Below are positions 35,750-44,471 of a stretch of 64,000 nt of DNA, in pieces. Source of the stretch: Thiohalocapsa sp. ML1 (lineage in GTDB: Bacteria; Pseudomonadota; Gammaproteobacteria; Chromatiales; Chromatiaceae). A program made the translations under genes and the position numbers. Numbering within the stretch: the first letter of the stretch is position 1; every line of letters starts with the position of its first letter. The DNA lies in NCBI RefSeq assembly GCF_001469165.1, contig NZ_JABX01000024.1, forward strand, positions 27,237 through 91,236, given 5' to 3'. A model generated the notes under the pieces. It worked only from the letters and a program-made list of their open reading frames with translations, made no database searches and was not told the DNA's origin.

Positions 35750-36444
35750 CGGGTTCGCTCCCTATCATTCCGGTGCTGAACCGGGATCGCCTGCTTTCCA
35801 GCCGGCCTCGCGCGCCGGCAGGCTCGATGCCCCGCTGCGTGATCTGCGGTGCGTGGTGCATGGTACCGCGGCCACCGCCGGGGCGGGCGCACGGCGGACG
35901 CCGCCGGCGCGGCCACCGGGACCGCCGGCTTTCCAGCCGGCTCGCCGTCGGCGCGGCCACTGGGACCGCCGGCTTTCCAGCCGGCTCGCCGTCGGCGCGG
36001 CTCGATGCCGCGCCGGCGGCGTCTGCGGCGCGGTCGTCTCATCATCGGCCGCAGTGCCTGCATCACACCCCGGGATCGCGCGCCGGGGGCATTGAGCCCC
36101 CGGCGCGCGAAAGCCGGCTGGAAAGCCGGCGCTCCCAGTAGCCGGCTGGAAAGCCGGCGCTCCCAGTAGCCGGCTGGAAAGCCGGCGCTCCCAGTAGCCG
36201 GCTGGAAAGCCGGCGCTCCCAGTAGCCGGCTGGAAAGCCGGCGGTCCCAGTGGCCGGCTGGAAAGGCCGGCGCTCCGAGCTGTTCAGATCCGTTTCGAGC
36301 AGGCGCATTGACCCCGCCGACAACTCGGGCGTATAACCCCGCCCGCACTGGGTGTCTTTCCCATCGCCCGCTCGGGACATCGCCGACACCCGCTCTAGGA
36401 CCGTCCCAGTCACCAACCGCCCAGTCACCACAGGAGCAGCGGCT
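35750..36444. repeat. Right REP array between the RAYT gene and the sheath gene
   Basis: One unit sits near 35795-35825 and two plus-oriented units at about 35917-36006. A spacer similar to the left side and a GCGCCGGGGGC hairpin (36078-36107) follow, then about six reverse 29-base units (36108-36272). 36273-36444 holds no repeat and probably the promoter of the sheath operon; no clear -35/-10 was found. Repeats and spacers are regular, with no variable spacers, so this is not CRISPR. Confidence 0.92.
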
Positions 36445-37869
36445 ATGGCCTTGGTCGTTCCCGGCGTCGAGATTCGCGTCATCAAGGAGCTGGTTCCGCG
36501 CCGCGCGGGTGCCACCGGCATCCTCGGCATCGTCGGCCATACCGAGATCGACCGCTCCGCGGAGCCCCTGCAGGGCTTCGCGAGCCTGCAGGCCTTTGCG
36601 GAGCACTTCGGTGCCGGCACCCTGACGGCCATGCCGGAGGTGCCGCTGGCGTTTCAGAACGGCGTGCGCGAGGTCATCTGCGCCGGGCTGCCGAAGGGCC
36701 AGGGCCGCCCCGCTGTCGCCGCCATGCAGGTGCGCGCCGCCGACGGCACCGGCAGCGAGGCCGTCGTCCAGGCCAGGTGCAACGGCCCCGCCGGCAACCG
36801 CATCGGGCTCGCCATTGCCGTGCGCGGCAACGGCGGCGCGCCCATCATCGACGTGCAGACCCTGCTCGACGGCGAGCCCGCCGAGCCGCCGCTGCGCAAC
36901 CTCTCCGCCGATCGGCACGAGCCGGCCTTCTTCGCCTACGCCGTCAACCGCAGCTCGCGGCTGTTGTACTTCCCGGGTCTGCCGGAGCCGGGGTCGATGT
37001 ACCCGCCCGTCGGCAGCACGCTCACGCCCGTGGTGGACAGCGACGGCAGCCGTCGGCTGGTGCTCAACGGCGGCACCGAGGCGGCCATCGACGCCTTCGG
37101 CGCCGGCCTGGCGCGGCTGGAAACCCAGCCCGGCATCGACCTGGTGACGGTCTCCCAACGCGCCCCGGATGCACGCATCGCCACCGCCATCTACAGCCGC
37201 GTCATCAGCCATTGCGAGCACATGAGCGCCATCGCCCGCAACCGCATCGGCTTCGGCGAGATCCCGGCGCACGGCCGCAATCGCCCGAACATGGCCGCCG
37301 TCGCCGAGATGGCCGGCACGCTGGTGTCGGACCGCTTCGTGCTCGTGGCCCCGCACGGCTACCTGGGCGCCGTCGCCGGGCGGGTCGCGGCGCTGGACTA
37401 TTTCGAGAGCCCCACCTTCAAGAGCCTGCGCGGCGTGGTCGAGCTGAGCTTCGACTTCTCCGACCCCGACCTCGAGAAACTGCTCCAGGCCGGCGTCATG
37501 CCCGTGGACCGGGTGCCCCGGCGCGGCATCGCGATGGTGCGCGGCATCACCACCGACAACGATCAGGTCAGCGTCCGGCGCATCGCCGACCGCGCCGTGC
37601 GGCATGTGCAGAACATCGCCCAGGACTTCATCGGCCGACTCAATACCCAGGCCCAGCGCCTGGCGCTGAAGCAGCTCCTGATCAGCGCCATGGACAACAT
37701 GGCCCAGCTCGGCGCGCTGGTGCCCATGGGCGACACCCCGCCCTACCAGGTAGACGTGGAGTCGAGCCCCAGCGACTTCAGCCAGGGCGTGGTGCGGGTG
37801 CACATCGCCGTGCGCCCGGTCCGCGCCATCGACTACATCAGCGCCACCGTGCTGGTGCAGGCCACCTGA
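36445..37869 (+). CDS. Contractile tail sheath protein
   Basis: The sheath (474 residues) wraps the inner tube and contracts to drive it through a membrane. It begins VVPGVEIRVIKELVPRRAG and ends with the conserved C-terminal domain (RRIADRAVRHVQNIAQDFIG then AISAT-type VRPVRAIDYISATVLVQAT). Central FVLVAPHGYLGAVAGRVAAL matches phage and tailocin sheaths, where it reads ...P..G.vAG..A. AGGAG precedes the ATG at 36445. First gene of the particle locus. Confidence 0.93.
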   Translation: MALVVPGVEIRVIKELVPRRAGATGILGIVGHTEIDRSAEPLQGFASLQAFAEHFGAGTLTAMPEVPLAFQNGVREVICAGLPKGQGRPAVAAMQVRAADGTGSEAVVQARCNGPAGNRIGLAIAVRGNGGAPIIDVQTLLDGEPAEPPLRNLSADRHEPAFFAYAVNRSSRLLYFPGLPEPGSMYPPVGSTLTPVVDSDGSRRLVLNGGTEAAIDAFGAGLARLETQPGIDLVTVSQRAPDARIATAIYSRVISHCEHMSAIARNRIGFGEIPAHGRNRPNMAAVAEMAGTLVSDRFVLVAPHGYLGAVAGRVAALDYFESPTFKSLRGVVELSFDFSDPDLEKLLQAGVMPVDRVPRRGIAMVRGITTDNDQVSVRRIADRAVRHVQNIAQDFIGRLNTQAQRLALKQLLISAMDNMAQLGALVPMGDTPPYQVDVESSPSDFSQGVVRVHIAVRPVRAIDYISATVLVQAT

Positions 37870-37950
37870 CGCGGACGCCCGCGACCTCGCGCCCTGGCGC
37901 CCTGGCGCACAGACCGGCCTTAACCCGATCCGCATCACCGGAGCCCGCCG

Positions 37951-38334
37951 ATGCCGAAGATCCTCTCCGCCAACCGTGCCAATGTCCTGGTGGACGGCGA
38001 GCCCGTGGAAGGGCTGCAGGAGATCGCCTACAAGAGCCAGACGCCCTATGCCGACGTCGCCGCCATCGGCGCCCGCAACCGCATCGGCGTCGTGTTCGGC
38101 ACCACCAGCGTCACCGGCTCGCTGCGCATCCGCTCCCTCAGCGAGCGCCTGGACGCGCTGCTGACGAGCCAGGCGCCGTTCCAGATCTTCGTCTCCGTCA
38201 ACGACGCCGGCGACGAGGTGCTGAGCGAGCTGTCTTTCAACGAGTGCTACCTGCACGGCAAGAGCCACGTGATGGGCGCCGGCAACGTCGCCGAGACCCT
38301 GTACGAGTTCAGCGCCACGGCCGTCGCCGGCTGA
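37951..38334 (+). CDS. Tail tube protein
   Basis: The 127-residue tube subunit follows the sheath directly, as in P2-type phages and tailocins. Beta-rich: VLVDGEPVEGLQEIAYKSQT, GTTSVTGSLRIRSLSERLD and YLHGKSHVMGAGNVAETLYE. The size (about 13 kDa) and the position identify it better than any single motif. Ribosome binding site CCGGAG. It makes the hollow conduit capped by the spike. Confidence 0.85.
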   Translation: MPKILSANRANVLVDGEPVEGLQEIAYKSQTPYADVAAIGARNRIGVVFGTTSVTGSLRIRSLSERLDALLTSQAPFQIFVSVNDAGDEVLSELSFNECYLHGKSHVMGAGNVAETLYEFSATAVAG

Positions 38335-38433
38335 GCCGTCCGCTGCGGCGCCCGCGCGCCCCCCGGACCAACACCGCCCATGCCCCCGTCATCGCCCCCG
38401 TCATCGCCCCCGCGCAACCACGAGCCCGGCACC

Positions 38434-39282
38434 ATGGACGCCATCACCACCGCCGACGGTCGCCACTGCCGGGTCGAGCTGCCCGCCTGGGGGCGCTGGC
38501 TCGACCTGCTCGACGAGGCCGGCGACGGCGCCGATGCCCAGCGCCTGCTCGGCGCCTGGCTGCGGGCCTGCGTGCGCGTCGCGCACCCGGGCCAAGCCGC
38601 CGGCCCCGCAACGGCGCGCGCCGACACCGACACCTGGCTGCCCCTGACGCCGGCGGCCATCGCCGAGCTGCCCGCGGCCGGCGCGGACACCCTGGCCGAG
38701 CTGGCGCTGGCGGCGCTGGCGGAGCAGCGCCGGGCGCTCGCCCTGCACACCCGGCCGGACCCGCGCGGCCTGCTGCTCGGCGGCAACGGCATCGCGCCCC
38801 TGCTGCTCTGCCCCTGGACCTTCGGCGAGCGCGCCCGGGTGCTGCGCGCCTGCCTGCGGCTGCGCGGCGCGGACGTGGACATCGACCACGCCCGCTTCGA
38901 GCGCGCCCAGGTACTCTGCTGCGCGCGGCCGGTGCCGGACGCCGACGGCCCGCTCACCGCCGAGGCCATCGACGCCTGGCCCATCCCGCTCGGCGAGGCC
39001 GTTACCGGCGCCTTGCAACAGCTCAACGAGCCCGCCGCCGACGAGGCCGAGGTGCTGCGTCGCTGCGCCGACGCGGGGCTCGCGCACCCGGACCTGGACC
39101 TGGCCGAGTGCTGCCGCGTGTTCGGCTGGACGCCCGCGCAGGCGGAGGCCCTGCCCGCGGCCCAGTTGCACCGGCTGCTGCTGGCCCAGCGGCTGCTCGA
39201 CAGCGCCGCCGCCCGGCCCGCGCCCGGCAGCGACGCCGACAACTTAGCGGACGTCACCCGCATCCTGGTGCGCGATGCCTGA
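38434..39282 (+). CDS. Putative tail assembly chaperone (gpE/E'-like position)
   Basis: A 282-residue, Ala/Leu-rich protein in the place where P2 has gpE/E'. The end, VFGWTPAQAEALPAAQLHRL, resembles the gpE' pattern (hydrophobic, FxWxPxE..xL....L) of P2-like chaperones; the rest is not recognised. Start uncertain: the ATG at 38434 gives the clean beginning MDAITTADGRHCRVELPAWG, while an ATG at 38380 adds a Pro/Ser stretch that includes a 12-base duplication. Its stop overlaps the next gene by eight bases. Confidence 0.5.
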   Translation: MDAITTADGRHCRVELPAWGRWLDLLDEAGDGADAQRLLGAWLRACVRVAHPGQAAGPATARADTDTWLPLTPAAIAELPAAGADTLAELALAALAEQRRALALHTRPDPRGLLLGGNGIAPLLLCPWTFGERARVLRACLRLRGADVDIDHARFERAQVLCCARPVPDADGPLTAEAIDAWPIPLGEAVTGALQQLNEPAADEAEVLRRCADAGLAHPDLDLAECCRVFGWTPAQAEALPAAQLHRLLLAQRLLDSAAARPAPGSDADNLADVTRILVRDA

Positions 39283-40426
39283 GCACGCCGACACCGGGGG
39301 CCGGCCGCAGATCGGCGCCGCCGTGCGGGTCCGCCGCCGCGGCGGCGCGCTGCCGGCGCGCACGACACGCGGGCTCACGCTGCTGCTGCTGCCGCGGCTC
39401 GCCGAGCGCGCCCGCCGGCTCGGCGGCGGCGTCGCGCAGCACGACGCCGACGGCACCGACCCGGCCGCGTCGGACCTGGCGCACGCCATCGCCGCCGCGG
39501 CCCCGCCCGGCAGCGCCATGCCGGCGGCTGCCGGCGTCCGCGCCGACGCGGCAGCGCCGGCCGCGCCGCGCACCGAGCGCGCCGCGGACGCCCCGGCGGC
39601 GGCCATCGCGATACAGGCGCTCGCCCCAGATCAGCCCGAGCCGGTCCGTCTGCCGCTGCCCGGCGCCGTGCAGCAGCGCGTGGCCCTGCATGACACCGCC
39701 GCCCCGCCCGCGCCCGCCGCCGACCGGCTCGCGGCGGCGCTGCACGCGGCCGGCGTCGCGCTCGCACGCAGCACCGTTGCGCATCGCCCGGACCCCGGCC
39801 CGGGCCGGCCGCCAACCGGGCGAGCGCCGCAGCGGCCGGACGCCGGCGCACAGCCCAGCCCGCTCACGGCGCCCGAAGGGCTCAGGCTCCAGCGCGGAGC
39901 CCGCATTGCGCCGGATGGCGGCCCCATCGCACCGAGCGCGCCGTCGCCGACCCCGGCGCCGCGGCTCACCCCCGGCCGGCCAGCCCCGGCCGCAGGCGGC
40001 GCAGCCTACCCGGTCGCAGCTCCCCTTCACGCCGACGCCGCCGAGACCGCGGCCAACCCGCATCCCGCCGCCGGCCACGGACATCCGGCAGCGCCCGGCG
40101 CCGCCGGGCCGGCCGGCGTGCCGGGCGCACTCACGCAGCTCCAGGCCGCGGCACTGGCGCGGCGCGCGCTCAGAGCCCGGCAACTGCCGGGGCAGTCGGC
40201 CACGGCAGCGCCCGGCCCGGCACCGACAGCCGCCGCGCCCGCACCGACGGGCACGGCGCTCGCCTGGCCGCCCGCGGCGCGCGCCGAGCCCGGCCCGGCC
40301 GCGCTCGACCAAGCCCTCTGCGTCAGCGGCGCCGCCGGCGACGAGCTCGGCGCGCTGCGCGGGCAATTGCTCGCGCTGCTGCGCCGCGAGGCCGAGCTGC
40401 ACGGCATCTGCTTGTGGGAACGCTGA
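39275..40426 (+). CDS. Ala/Pro-rich protein of the particle locus, function unknown
   Basis: A 383-residue low-complexity protein, mostly Ala, Pro, Arg and Gly, with two more ordered ends (TRGLTLLLLPRLAERARRLG and LCVSGAAGDELGALRGQLLA). It lies where the tape-measure gene of P2 (T) is found, but it is less than half that length, has no transmembrane segment and is too Pro-rich for a long helix. Its stop lies in the first unit of a four-fold 12-base repeat. It could be a diverged ruler, a chaperone or an effector; unresolved. Confidence 0.7.
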   Translation: MPEHADTGGRPQIGAAVRVRRRGGALPARTTRGLTLLLLPRLAERARRLGGGVAQHDADGTDPAASDLAHAIAAAAPPGSAMPAAAGVRADAAAPAAPRTERAADAPAAAIAIQALAPDQPEPVRLPLPGAVQQRVALHDTAAPPAPAADRLAAALHAAGVALARSTVAHRPDPGPGRPPTGRAPQRPDAGAQPSPLTAPEGLRLQRGARIAPDGGPIAPSAPSPTPAPRLTPGRPAPAAGGAAYPVAAPLHADAAETAANPHPAAGHGHPAAPGAAGPAGVPGALTQLQAAALARRALRARQLPGQSATAAPGPAPTAAAPAPTGTALAWPPAARAEPGPAALDQALCVSGAAGDELGALRGQLLALLRREAELHGICLWER

Positions 40427-40462
40427 TGGGAACGCTGATGGGAACGCTGCTGGGAACGCTGA
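40415..40462 (+). repeat. Four-fold 12-base repeat across a gene end
   Basis: Four tandem copies of TGGGAACGCTGA (third copy ends C). Three copies contain an in-frame TGA in the preceding frame, so the upstream gene stops in unit one with further stops behind. Same architecture as 50891-50938. Confidence 0.9.
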
Positions 40463-40472
40463 GGGCACCGGC

Positions 40473-41108
40473 ATGAGCGAAGCGGTGGTGTTGGGCGAAC
40501 TGGAGCTGGGCACGGTCACCGAGCTCGTCGTCCGCGAGCGGCGCAAGCTCGCCCGCCACCCCATCCCGGGCTGGGATGGCGACCTGGTGCAGGATCTCGG
40601 CAGCGCCGCGGTGGAGATTCGCATCCGCGGGCTCGATCACGGCACCGCCGCGGACCCCGACGCCGCCCCCGGCGCCGTGCTTGCGGCCCTGCGCGCGGCG
40701 GCCGCCGCCGGCGCGCCGCTGGACTTCACGGCATCGGCGGCCATCGCCGCGCAGGTGGAGCAGGTGCTGATCGGCGAGCTGCGGGTCGCGCAGCAGGCCG
40801 GCGTGCAGGACTGCTTCCATTACGAGCTGGCCTGCGTGCAGTACGTCGAGCCGCCGCCGCCGCAGGTGGGCGGCTTCGATGCCGGCTTTCTGGACGCACT
40901 CGGCGCCGCCGCCGATGCCGCCGCCCTGGCCGACGCCGGCGCCCTGGTGGGCGAGCTCGGCGACCGCGCCGCCGCGGCATCCCGGGCCGTGCAGGCGGGC
41001 CTCGAGGCCATCGACGAGATCGCCGACGTCATCGCCGGCGCCCAAGCCCTGGCGCCGCTGCTCGGCGCCGCCGGCGACCTGATCGCCGTGGGCGGCTGGT
41101 CCGGCTGA
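40473..41108 (+). CDS. Tail protein of the particle locus (DNA-circularisation-N-like)
   Basis: A 211-residue protein beginning MSEAVVLGELELGTVTELVV. The first 115 residues, with HPIPGWDGDLVQDLG and DCFHYELACVQYVEPP, resemble the N-terminal domain of Mu-like DNA-circularisation/gp45-type tail proteins that connect the tube end to the baseplate. An Ala/Gly-rich tail follows with a hydrophobic stretch near the end. The assignment is tentative. Preceded by AGGGCACCGGC and the 12-base repeat. Confidence 0.55.
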   Translation: MSEAVVLGELELGTVTELVVRERRKLARHPIPGWDGDLVQDLGSAAVEIRIRGLDHGTAADPDAAPGAVLAALRAAAAAGAPLDFTASAAIAAQVEQVLIGELRVAQQAGVQDCFHYELACVQYVEPPPPQVGGFDAGFLDALGAAADAAALADAGALVGELGDRAAAASRAVQAGLEAIDEIADVIAGAQALAPLLGAAGDLIAVGGWSG

Positions 41109-41186
41109 CCGGTCACCGCGAACAGATCCTCCCCAACGCCCCTCCCGACGACACCCGCCAACCAAGCCCAGATCAAGGAGCACTTC

Positions 41187-41783
41187 ATGACCACCGGTAC
41201 CGAGCTCAGAGACGCCCTGCCCGCCAAGCTCAAGAACGACGTCCTGCCCGCCATCGACGAGCTGGTGCGGGTCCTTGGCGGCGACACGCCCAATGCCTTC
41301 GTCCCGGCGACGGTCTTTCCCGCCACCGAGGTGGCGGACCCGGCGGCACACGCGGCCCAGATCGCCAGCGCCATGACCATTGCCCCCATCGACAGCGACA
41401 TCACGACCAACATGACCAAGCTGCTCGAGGGCGTCCCCGGCACCGACGCCGTGACCGCGGCGCTCGACGAGGCCATCGCCTGGATCAATGAGCAGCTCAC
41501 AACGGTCTCCTCCATCGGCGGCAACGTGCAGGAGCGCATCGACGCCTGGAACAAGCTCAACACCGAAAACGCGGGGCGCTACGACGACCCGAACAAGCTC
41601 GGCTTCATCCCCGCCATCGAGGGCATCATCAACTCGGTGGCGAACACCAAAGCAGACGCGGACGACCTCATCGGGCCCATCGAAGACGCCATCGCCCTGC
41701 TGATGGCGGTGGGCGCGACCACCATCTTCACCGCCTACGCCACGGGCGCGCTGCAGATGCTGAGCCGGGCGCGCAGCGGCTGA
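41187..41783 (+). CDS. Hypothetical protein of the particle locus
   Basis: A 198-residue, mostly helical acidic protein (MTTGTELRDALPAKLKNDVL) with the hydrophobic segment IALLMAVGATTIFTAYATGA near the C-terminus. AAGGAG precedes the ATG well, so expression is likely. Not recognised. It lies between the circularisation-like gene and the hub gene. The helical character and terminal hydrophobic segment could suit a short tape measure or a tube-loaded protein; inference. Confidence 0.75.
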   Translation: MTTGTELRDALPAKLKNDVLPAIDELVRVLGGDTPNAFVPATVFPATEVADPAAHAAQIASAMTIAPIDSDITTNMTKLLEGVPGTDAVTAALDEAIAWINEQLTTVSSIGGNVQERIDAWNKLNTENAGRYDDPNKLGFIPAIEGIINSVANTKADADDLIGPIEDAIALLMAVGATTIFTAYATGALQMLSRARSG

Positions 41784-41789
41784 GCCGGT

Positions 41790-42734
41790 ATGGGGCCGCG
41801 CCTTGTGGTTGGCTGCGACGGGCCGGTGGACCCGCTGCCGGTCATCGCCTGCCGCATCGAGCGCCGGCTCAACTGGCCGGTGGGCGGCGCCCTGCTGCTA
41901 CTGCCGCCCGGCGTGGCCGTGCCGGCGCGCGGCGCCGCGGTGCGCTGCGACGCGAGCGGGGCGCACGCCGTGCAGCGCGTCTTCAGCGGCTATGTGCACG
42001 CGGTGAGCCGCGGGCCCACGGGCACGCTGCTCGACTGCCAGGAGCCCGCCCGCGCGCTGGCCGGCGGCCACCGCGACGCGAGCTGGGAGGCCACCACCGC
42101 CGATGCCGTCGTGCGCGAGCTGGCCGCCGCCGCGGACGTGCCGGTGGGCGACCTGGCCCCCGGCGCCGCCCTGCCCCAGTTCACGATGCTGCGCGAGCGC
42201 TCGCCGCTGGCGCACTGCCTGCAGCTCGCCGAGCTCTCCGGCTGCGATTGCTGGACCGATGCCGACGGCCGCCTGCAGATGCGCCCGCCGCTGCCCGCCC
42301 CGGGCGCGCTGGTGCTGGACGCCGCCCGCGCCACCGCGCGTCTGGCCGCCGAGCAGGCCGGCACGCCGCCCGCCGCGCGCGTGGTGGGCGCCGGCGCGCT
42401 CGGCAGCGCCGGCCCGGGCACCGAGCGCTGGCCGGTGCGCGAGCCGCCCGCCGCGGGGCCCGCCGAGGCCGCCTGCCGGCTCGCCGATGCCGCCATCACC
42501 GGCCTCGCCGACGCCGAGCGGGCGCAGCAGGGGCGCTCGCAGCGGCTCGCGGAGTCCGCCGCGCACCTGGATCTCACGCTGGCGGAGGTACTGGCGCTGG
42601 ATCTGCATCAAGTGGTCACCGTCGCCGGGCTCGCCGGTGTCAACGGCCCGGCGCGCGTCGGCGCGCTCGGGCTGCGCTCCGACGGCGTGCACGGCCTGCG
42701 GCTGGACCTGCGGCTGTGGCGACTCGGCCCATGA
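41790..42734 (+). CDS. Baseplate hub protein (gpD / gp27-like)
   Basis: A 314-residue protein in the gpD place. It starts with a beta-barrel (VACRIERRLNWPVGGALLLL region) and contains TTADAVVRELAAAADV followed by FTMLRERSPLAHCLQLAELS and CDCWTDADGRLQMRPP, the pattern of gpD/late-control proteins and the gp27 part of VgrG. It forms the trimeric hub that holds the spike. The spike gene starts within its last codon (ATGA overlap). Confidence 0.8.
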   Translation: MGPRLVVGCDGPVDPLPVIACRIERRLNWPVGGALLLLPPGVAVPARGAAVRCDASGAHAVQRVFSGYVHAVSRGPTGTLLDCQEPARALAGGHRDASWEATTADAVVRELAAAADVPVGDLAPGAALPQFTMLRERSPLAHCLQLAELSGCDCWTDADGRLQMRPPLPAPGALVLDAARATARLAAEQAGTPPAARVVGAGALGSAGPGTERWPVREPPAAGPAEAACRLADAAITGLADAERAQQGRSQRLAESAAHLDLTLAEVLALDLHQVVTVAGLAGVNGPARVGALGLRSDGVHGLRLDLRLWRLGP

Positions 42735-43534
42735 GCAGCGCCCCGTTCCCGTTCCGCGCCGCCCCGGCGCCCGTCGCCGGCACCGATGCTGCGGCTGCGG
42801 CAGACACCCTGCCTGCGGCACCGACGGCCCAGCAGGCCCCGGGCGATCTGCTGGCGCTGCTGCGTGCGCTGATCCGCCACGAGCTCGACGCCCGCCCCGG
42901 CTCCGCGCTGGCCGTGGTGGACGCGGTGCGCCACAAGGCCGGCGACGACGGCCCGGCCAACTACGACTGCAGCCTGCACCTGCACGGCCGCCCGGACGCC
43001 CGCTTCCGCCATGTGCCGATCTGCACCGGCCACCGCGGCAGCGTCGCGACCCCGCGCGCGGGCGACGTGGTGCTGCTCCAGTTCGTCGGCGGCGACCCGC
43101 AGCGCCCGGTCATCGTCGGCCGGCTCTACGACGACCAACTGCGCGCGCCCGACTTCGGCCCCGAGGCGCTGTGCTGCCTGCTGCCGCCGGACGCCCCGCC
43201 CGCCGAGCGCATCGATCTGCGCGCGAGCGCCGCCGACGGCCGCCGCCTGGAGGTGTTGCTGGCGGACGACGTCCGCGTCGTCGTCGCCGACGGCCGCATC
43301 GAGCTCAGCCACGGCGCGCGGCGCGTGCTGCTCGACGCCGAGGACGGCAGCACCCGGCTCGCCGCTGGCGGCGCCAGCGTGCGCCTCGGCGACGACGGCA
43401 ACCTGACCATCGCCGCCGACGGCGACCTGACCCTGGAGGCCGGCGGCAACGTTACGCTGAAGGCCGGCGCCAACCTCGATCTCGGCGCCGGCGGCAACGC
43501 CAAGCTCACCGGCGCGAAGGTCGATATCAACTGA
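42731..43534 (+). CDS. Baseplate spike protein (gpV / gp5-like)
   Basis: A 267-residue spike. A variable N-terminus is followed by the OB-fold (GSVATPRAGDVVLLQFVGGD then PQRPVIVGRLYDD), as in gpV and VgrG. The last 60 residues are short regular repeats such as GNLTIAADGDLTLEAGGNVT, which make the triangular beta-helix needle. No toxin extension. It overlaps the hub gene by four bases and is followed by the PAAR tip gene. Confidence 0.88.
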   Translation: MSSAPFPFRAAPAPVAGTDAAAAADTLPAAPTAQQAPGDLLALLRALIRHELDARPGSALAVVDAVRHKAGDDGPANYDCSLHLHGRPDARFRHVPICTGHRGSVATPRAGDVVLLQFVGGDPQRPVIVGRLYDDQLRAPDFGPEALCCLLPPDAPPAERIDLRASAADGRRLEVLLADDVRVVVADGRIELSHGARRVLLDAEDGSTRLAAGGASVRLGDDGNLTIAADGDLTLEAGGNVTLKAGANLDLGAGGNAKLTGAKVDIN

Positions 43535-43596
43535 CCCTGCGCCCGGTCCCGACCGGCCCCCGCACCGACCCCATCCAACGCGACCAGGACCAGCCC

Positions 43597-43983
43597 ATGG
43601 GCATGCCCGCCGCCAAGGCCAACGACCAAGTGCTCGCCACCGACACGCACATCGTGCTGCTGCCGCCCTACGCGACGCCGACGCCGCTGCCGCACCCCTT
43701 CAACGGGCTGCTGGATGGCGGCCTCGCCGGCAACGTCAACATCATGGGTCAGGCGGCCGCCACCGTGAACAGCACCGCCGGCGCCCAGCCGCCGCACCTG
43801 CCGCAGGGCGGCCCCTTTCAGCGCCCGCCCGGCAACACCGCGCAGGTCCTGCTCGGCAGCCTGACCGTGTCCATCGGCGGCCAGCCGGCGGCGCGCCAGG
43901 GCGACCCGGCGCTCACCTGCAACGACCCGGCGGACCTGCCCGGCGGCACGGTGCTGGCCGCCGGCACCGTGTTCATCGGCTGA
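43597..43983 (+). CDS. PAAR-domain spike tip protein
   Basis: A 128-residue PAAR-like protein that sharpens the spike. PAAKANDQVLATDTHIVLLP at the start, VNIMGQAAATVNSTAG in the middle, and GSLTVSIGGQPAARQGDPAL then ADLPGGTVLAAGTVFIG at the end are family features (PAAR proteins with a DUF4150-like look). No C-terminal effector domain is attached. The ATG at 43597 is chosen; a second ATG is two codons downstream. Confidence 0.85.
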   Translation: MGMPAAKANDQVLATDTHIVLLPPYATPTPLPHPFNGLLDGGLAGNVNIMGQAAATVNSTAGAQPPHLPQGGPFQRPPGNTAQVLLGSLTVSIGGQPAARQGDPALTCNDPADLPGGTVLAAGTVFIG

Positions 43984-44003
43984 GCCGCAACCGGGGCCAA
44001 GGC

Positions 44004-44471
44004 ATGTCCAACGCCATTGATCTTCGCATCGACCACCGCGACAACGCCGCCGGTGTCATCGACCTGGCCCTGCGCCCGGTGCCGCTGACCCCGGCCGAGC
44101 GCGGCGCGCGGCCCGACGCCCTGCTGCACGATCTGGACACCCTCGACGGCCGCGACCTGCTGGCGCAGGCGGTCTGGCTGCGGCTGGCCATCCCCCGGGG
44201 CGAGCTGGCGCACTTGGGCCACCCTGACTTCGGCAGCCGGCTGCATCGGCTCATCGGCCGGCGCATGAGCGCGGCGACCCTGGCGCTGGCCGAGGCCTAC
44301 GTGCGCGAGGCGCTGCGCCGCGAGCCGCTCATCGCCGGCATCACGGCGCTCAGCATCACCGGCGACCCGCTCACCAGCCGGCTCGACATCGCCGTGCAGG
44401 TGCAGCCCGCGGCGGGCGCGCCGCTCGACCTCGCGCTGACCCTCGCGCTGGACGGAGCACCGCCGGCATGA
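44004..44471 (+). CDS. Baseplate wedge protein (gpW / gp25-like)
   Basis: A 155-residue member of the gp25 family that nucleates the sheath at the baseplate. The diagnostic stretch is HLGHPDFGSRLHRLIG, followed by EAYVREALRREPLIAGI and a terminal beta hairpin. The next gene starts at the last codon (ATGA). Confidence 0.9.
   Translation: MSNAIDLRIDHRDNAAGVIDLALRPVPLTPAERGARPDALLHDLDTLDGRDLLAQAVWLRLAIPRGELAHLGHPDFGSRLHRLIGRRMSAATLALAEAYVREALRREPLIAGITALSITGDPLTSRLDIAVQVQPAAGAPLDLALTLALDGAPPA

Noticed and set aside
36108..36272. CRISPR-like array of regular 29-base units
   Set aside because: Units abut with no variable spacers, each holds a GCCGGC palindrome and the same unit flanks the RAYT gene; it is an REP array. 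No cas gene is present.
36777..41108. A 1443-codon plus-strand frame across sheath, tube and following genes
   Set aside because: Shifted frame of the particle genes with extreme Arg/Pro/Ala content; only its end (from 40473) is a real gene.
42731..43983. Type VI secretion system (spike plus PAAR)
   Set aside because: No TssJLM, TssK, ClpV or Hcp; the sheath is a single phage-type protein and hub and spike are separate genes, as in phage tails.
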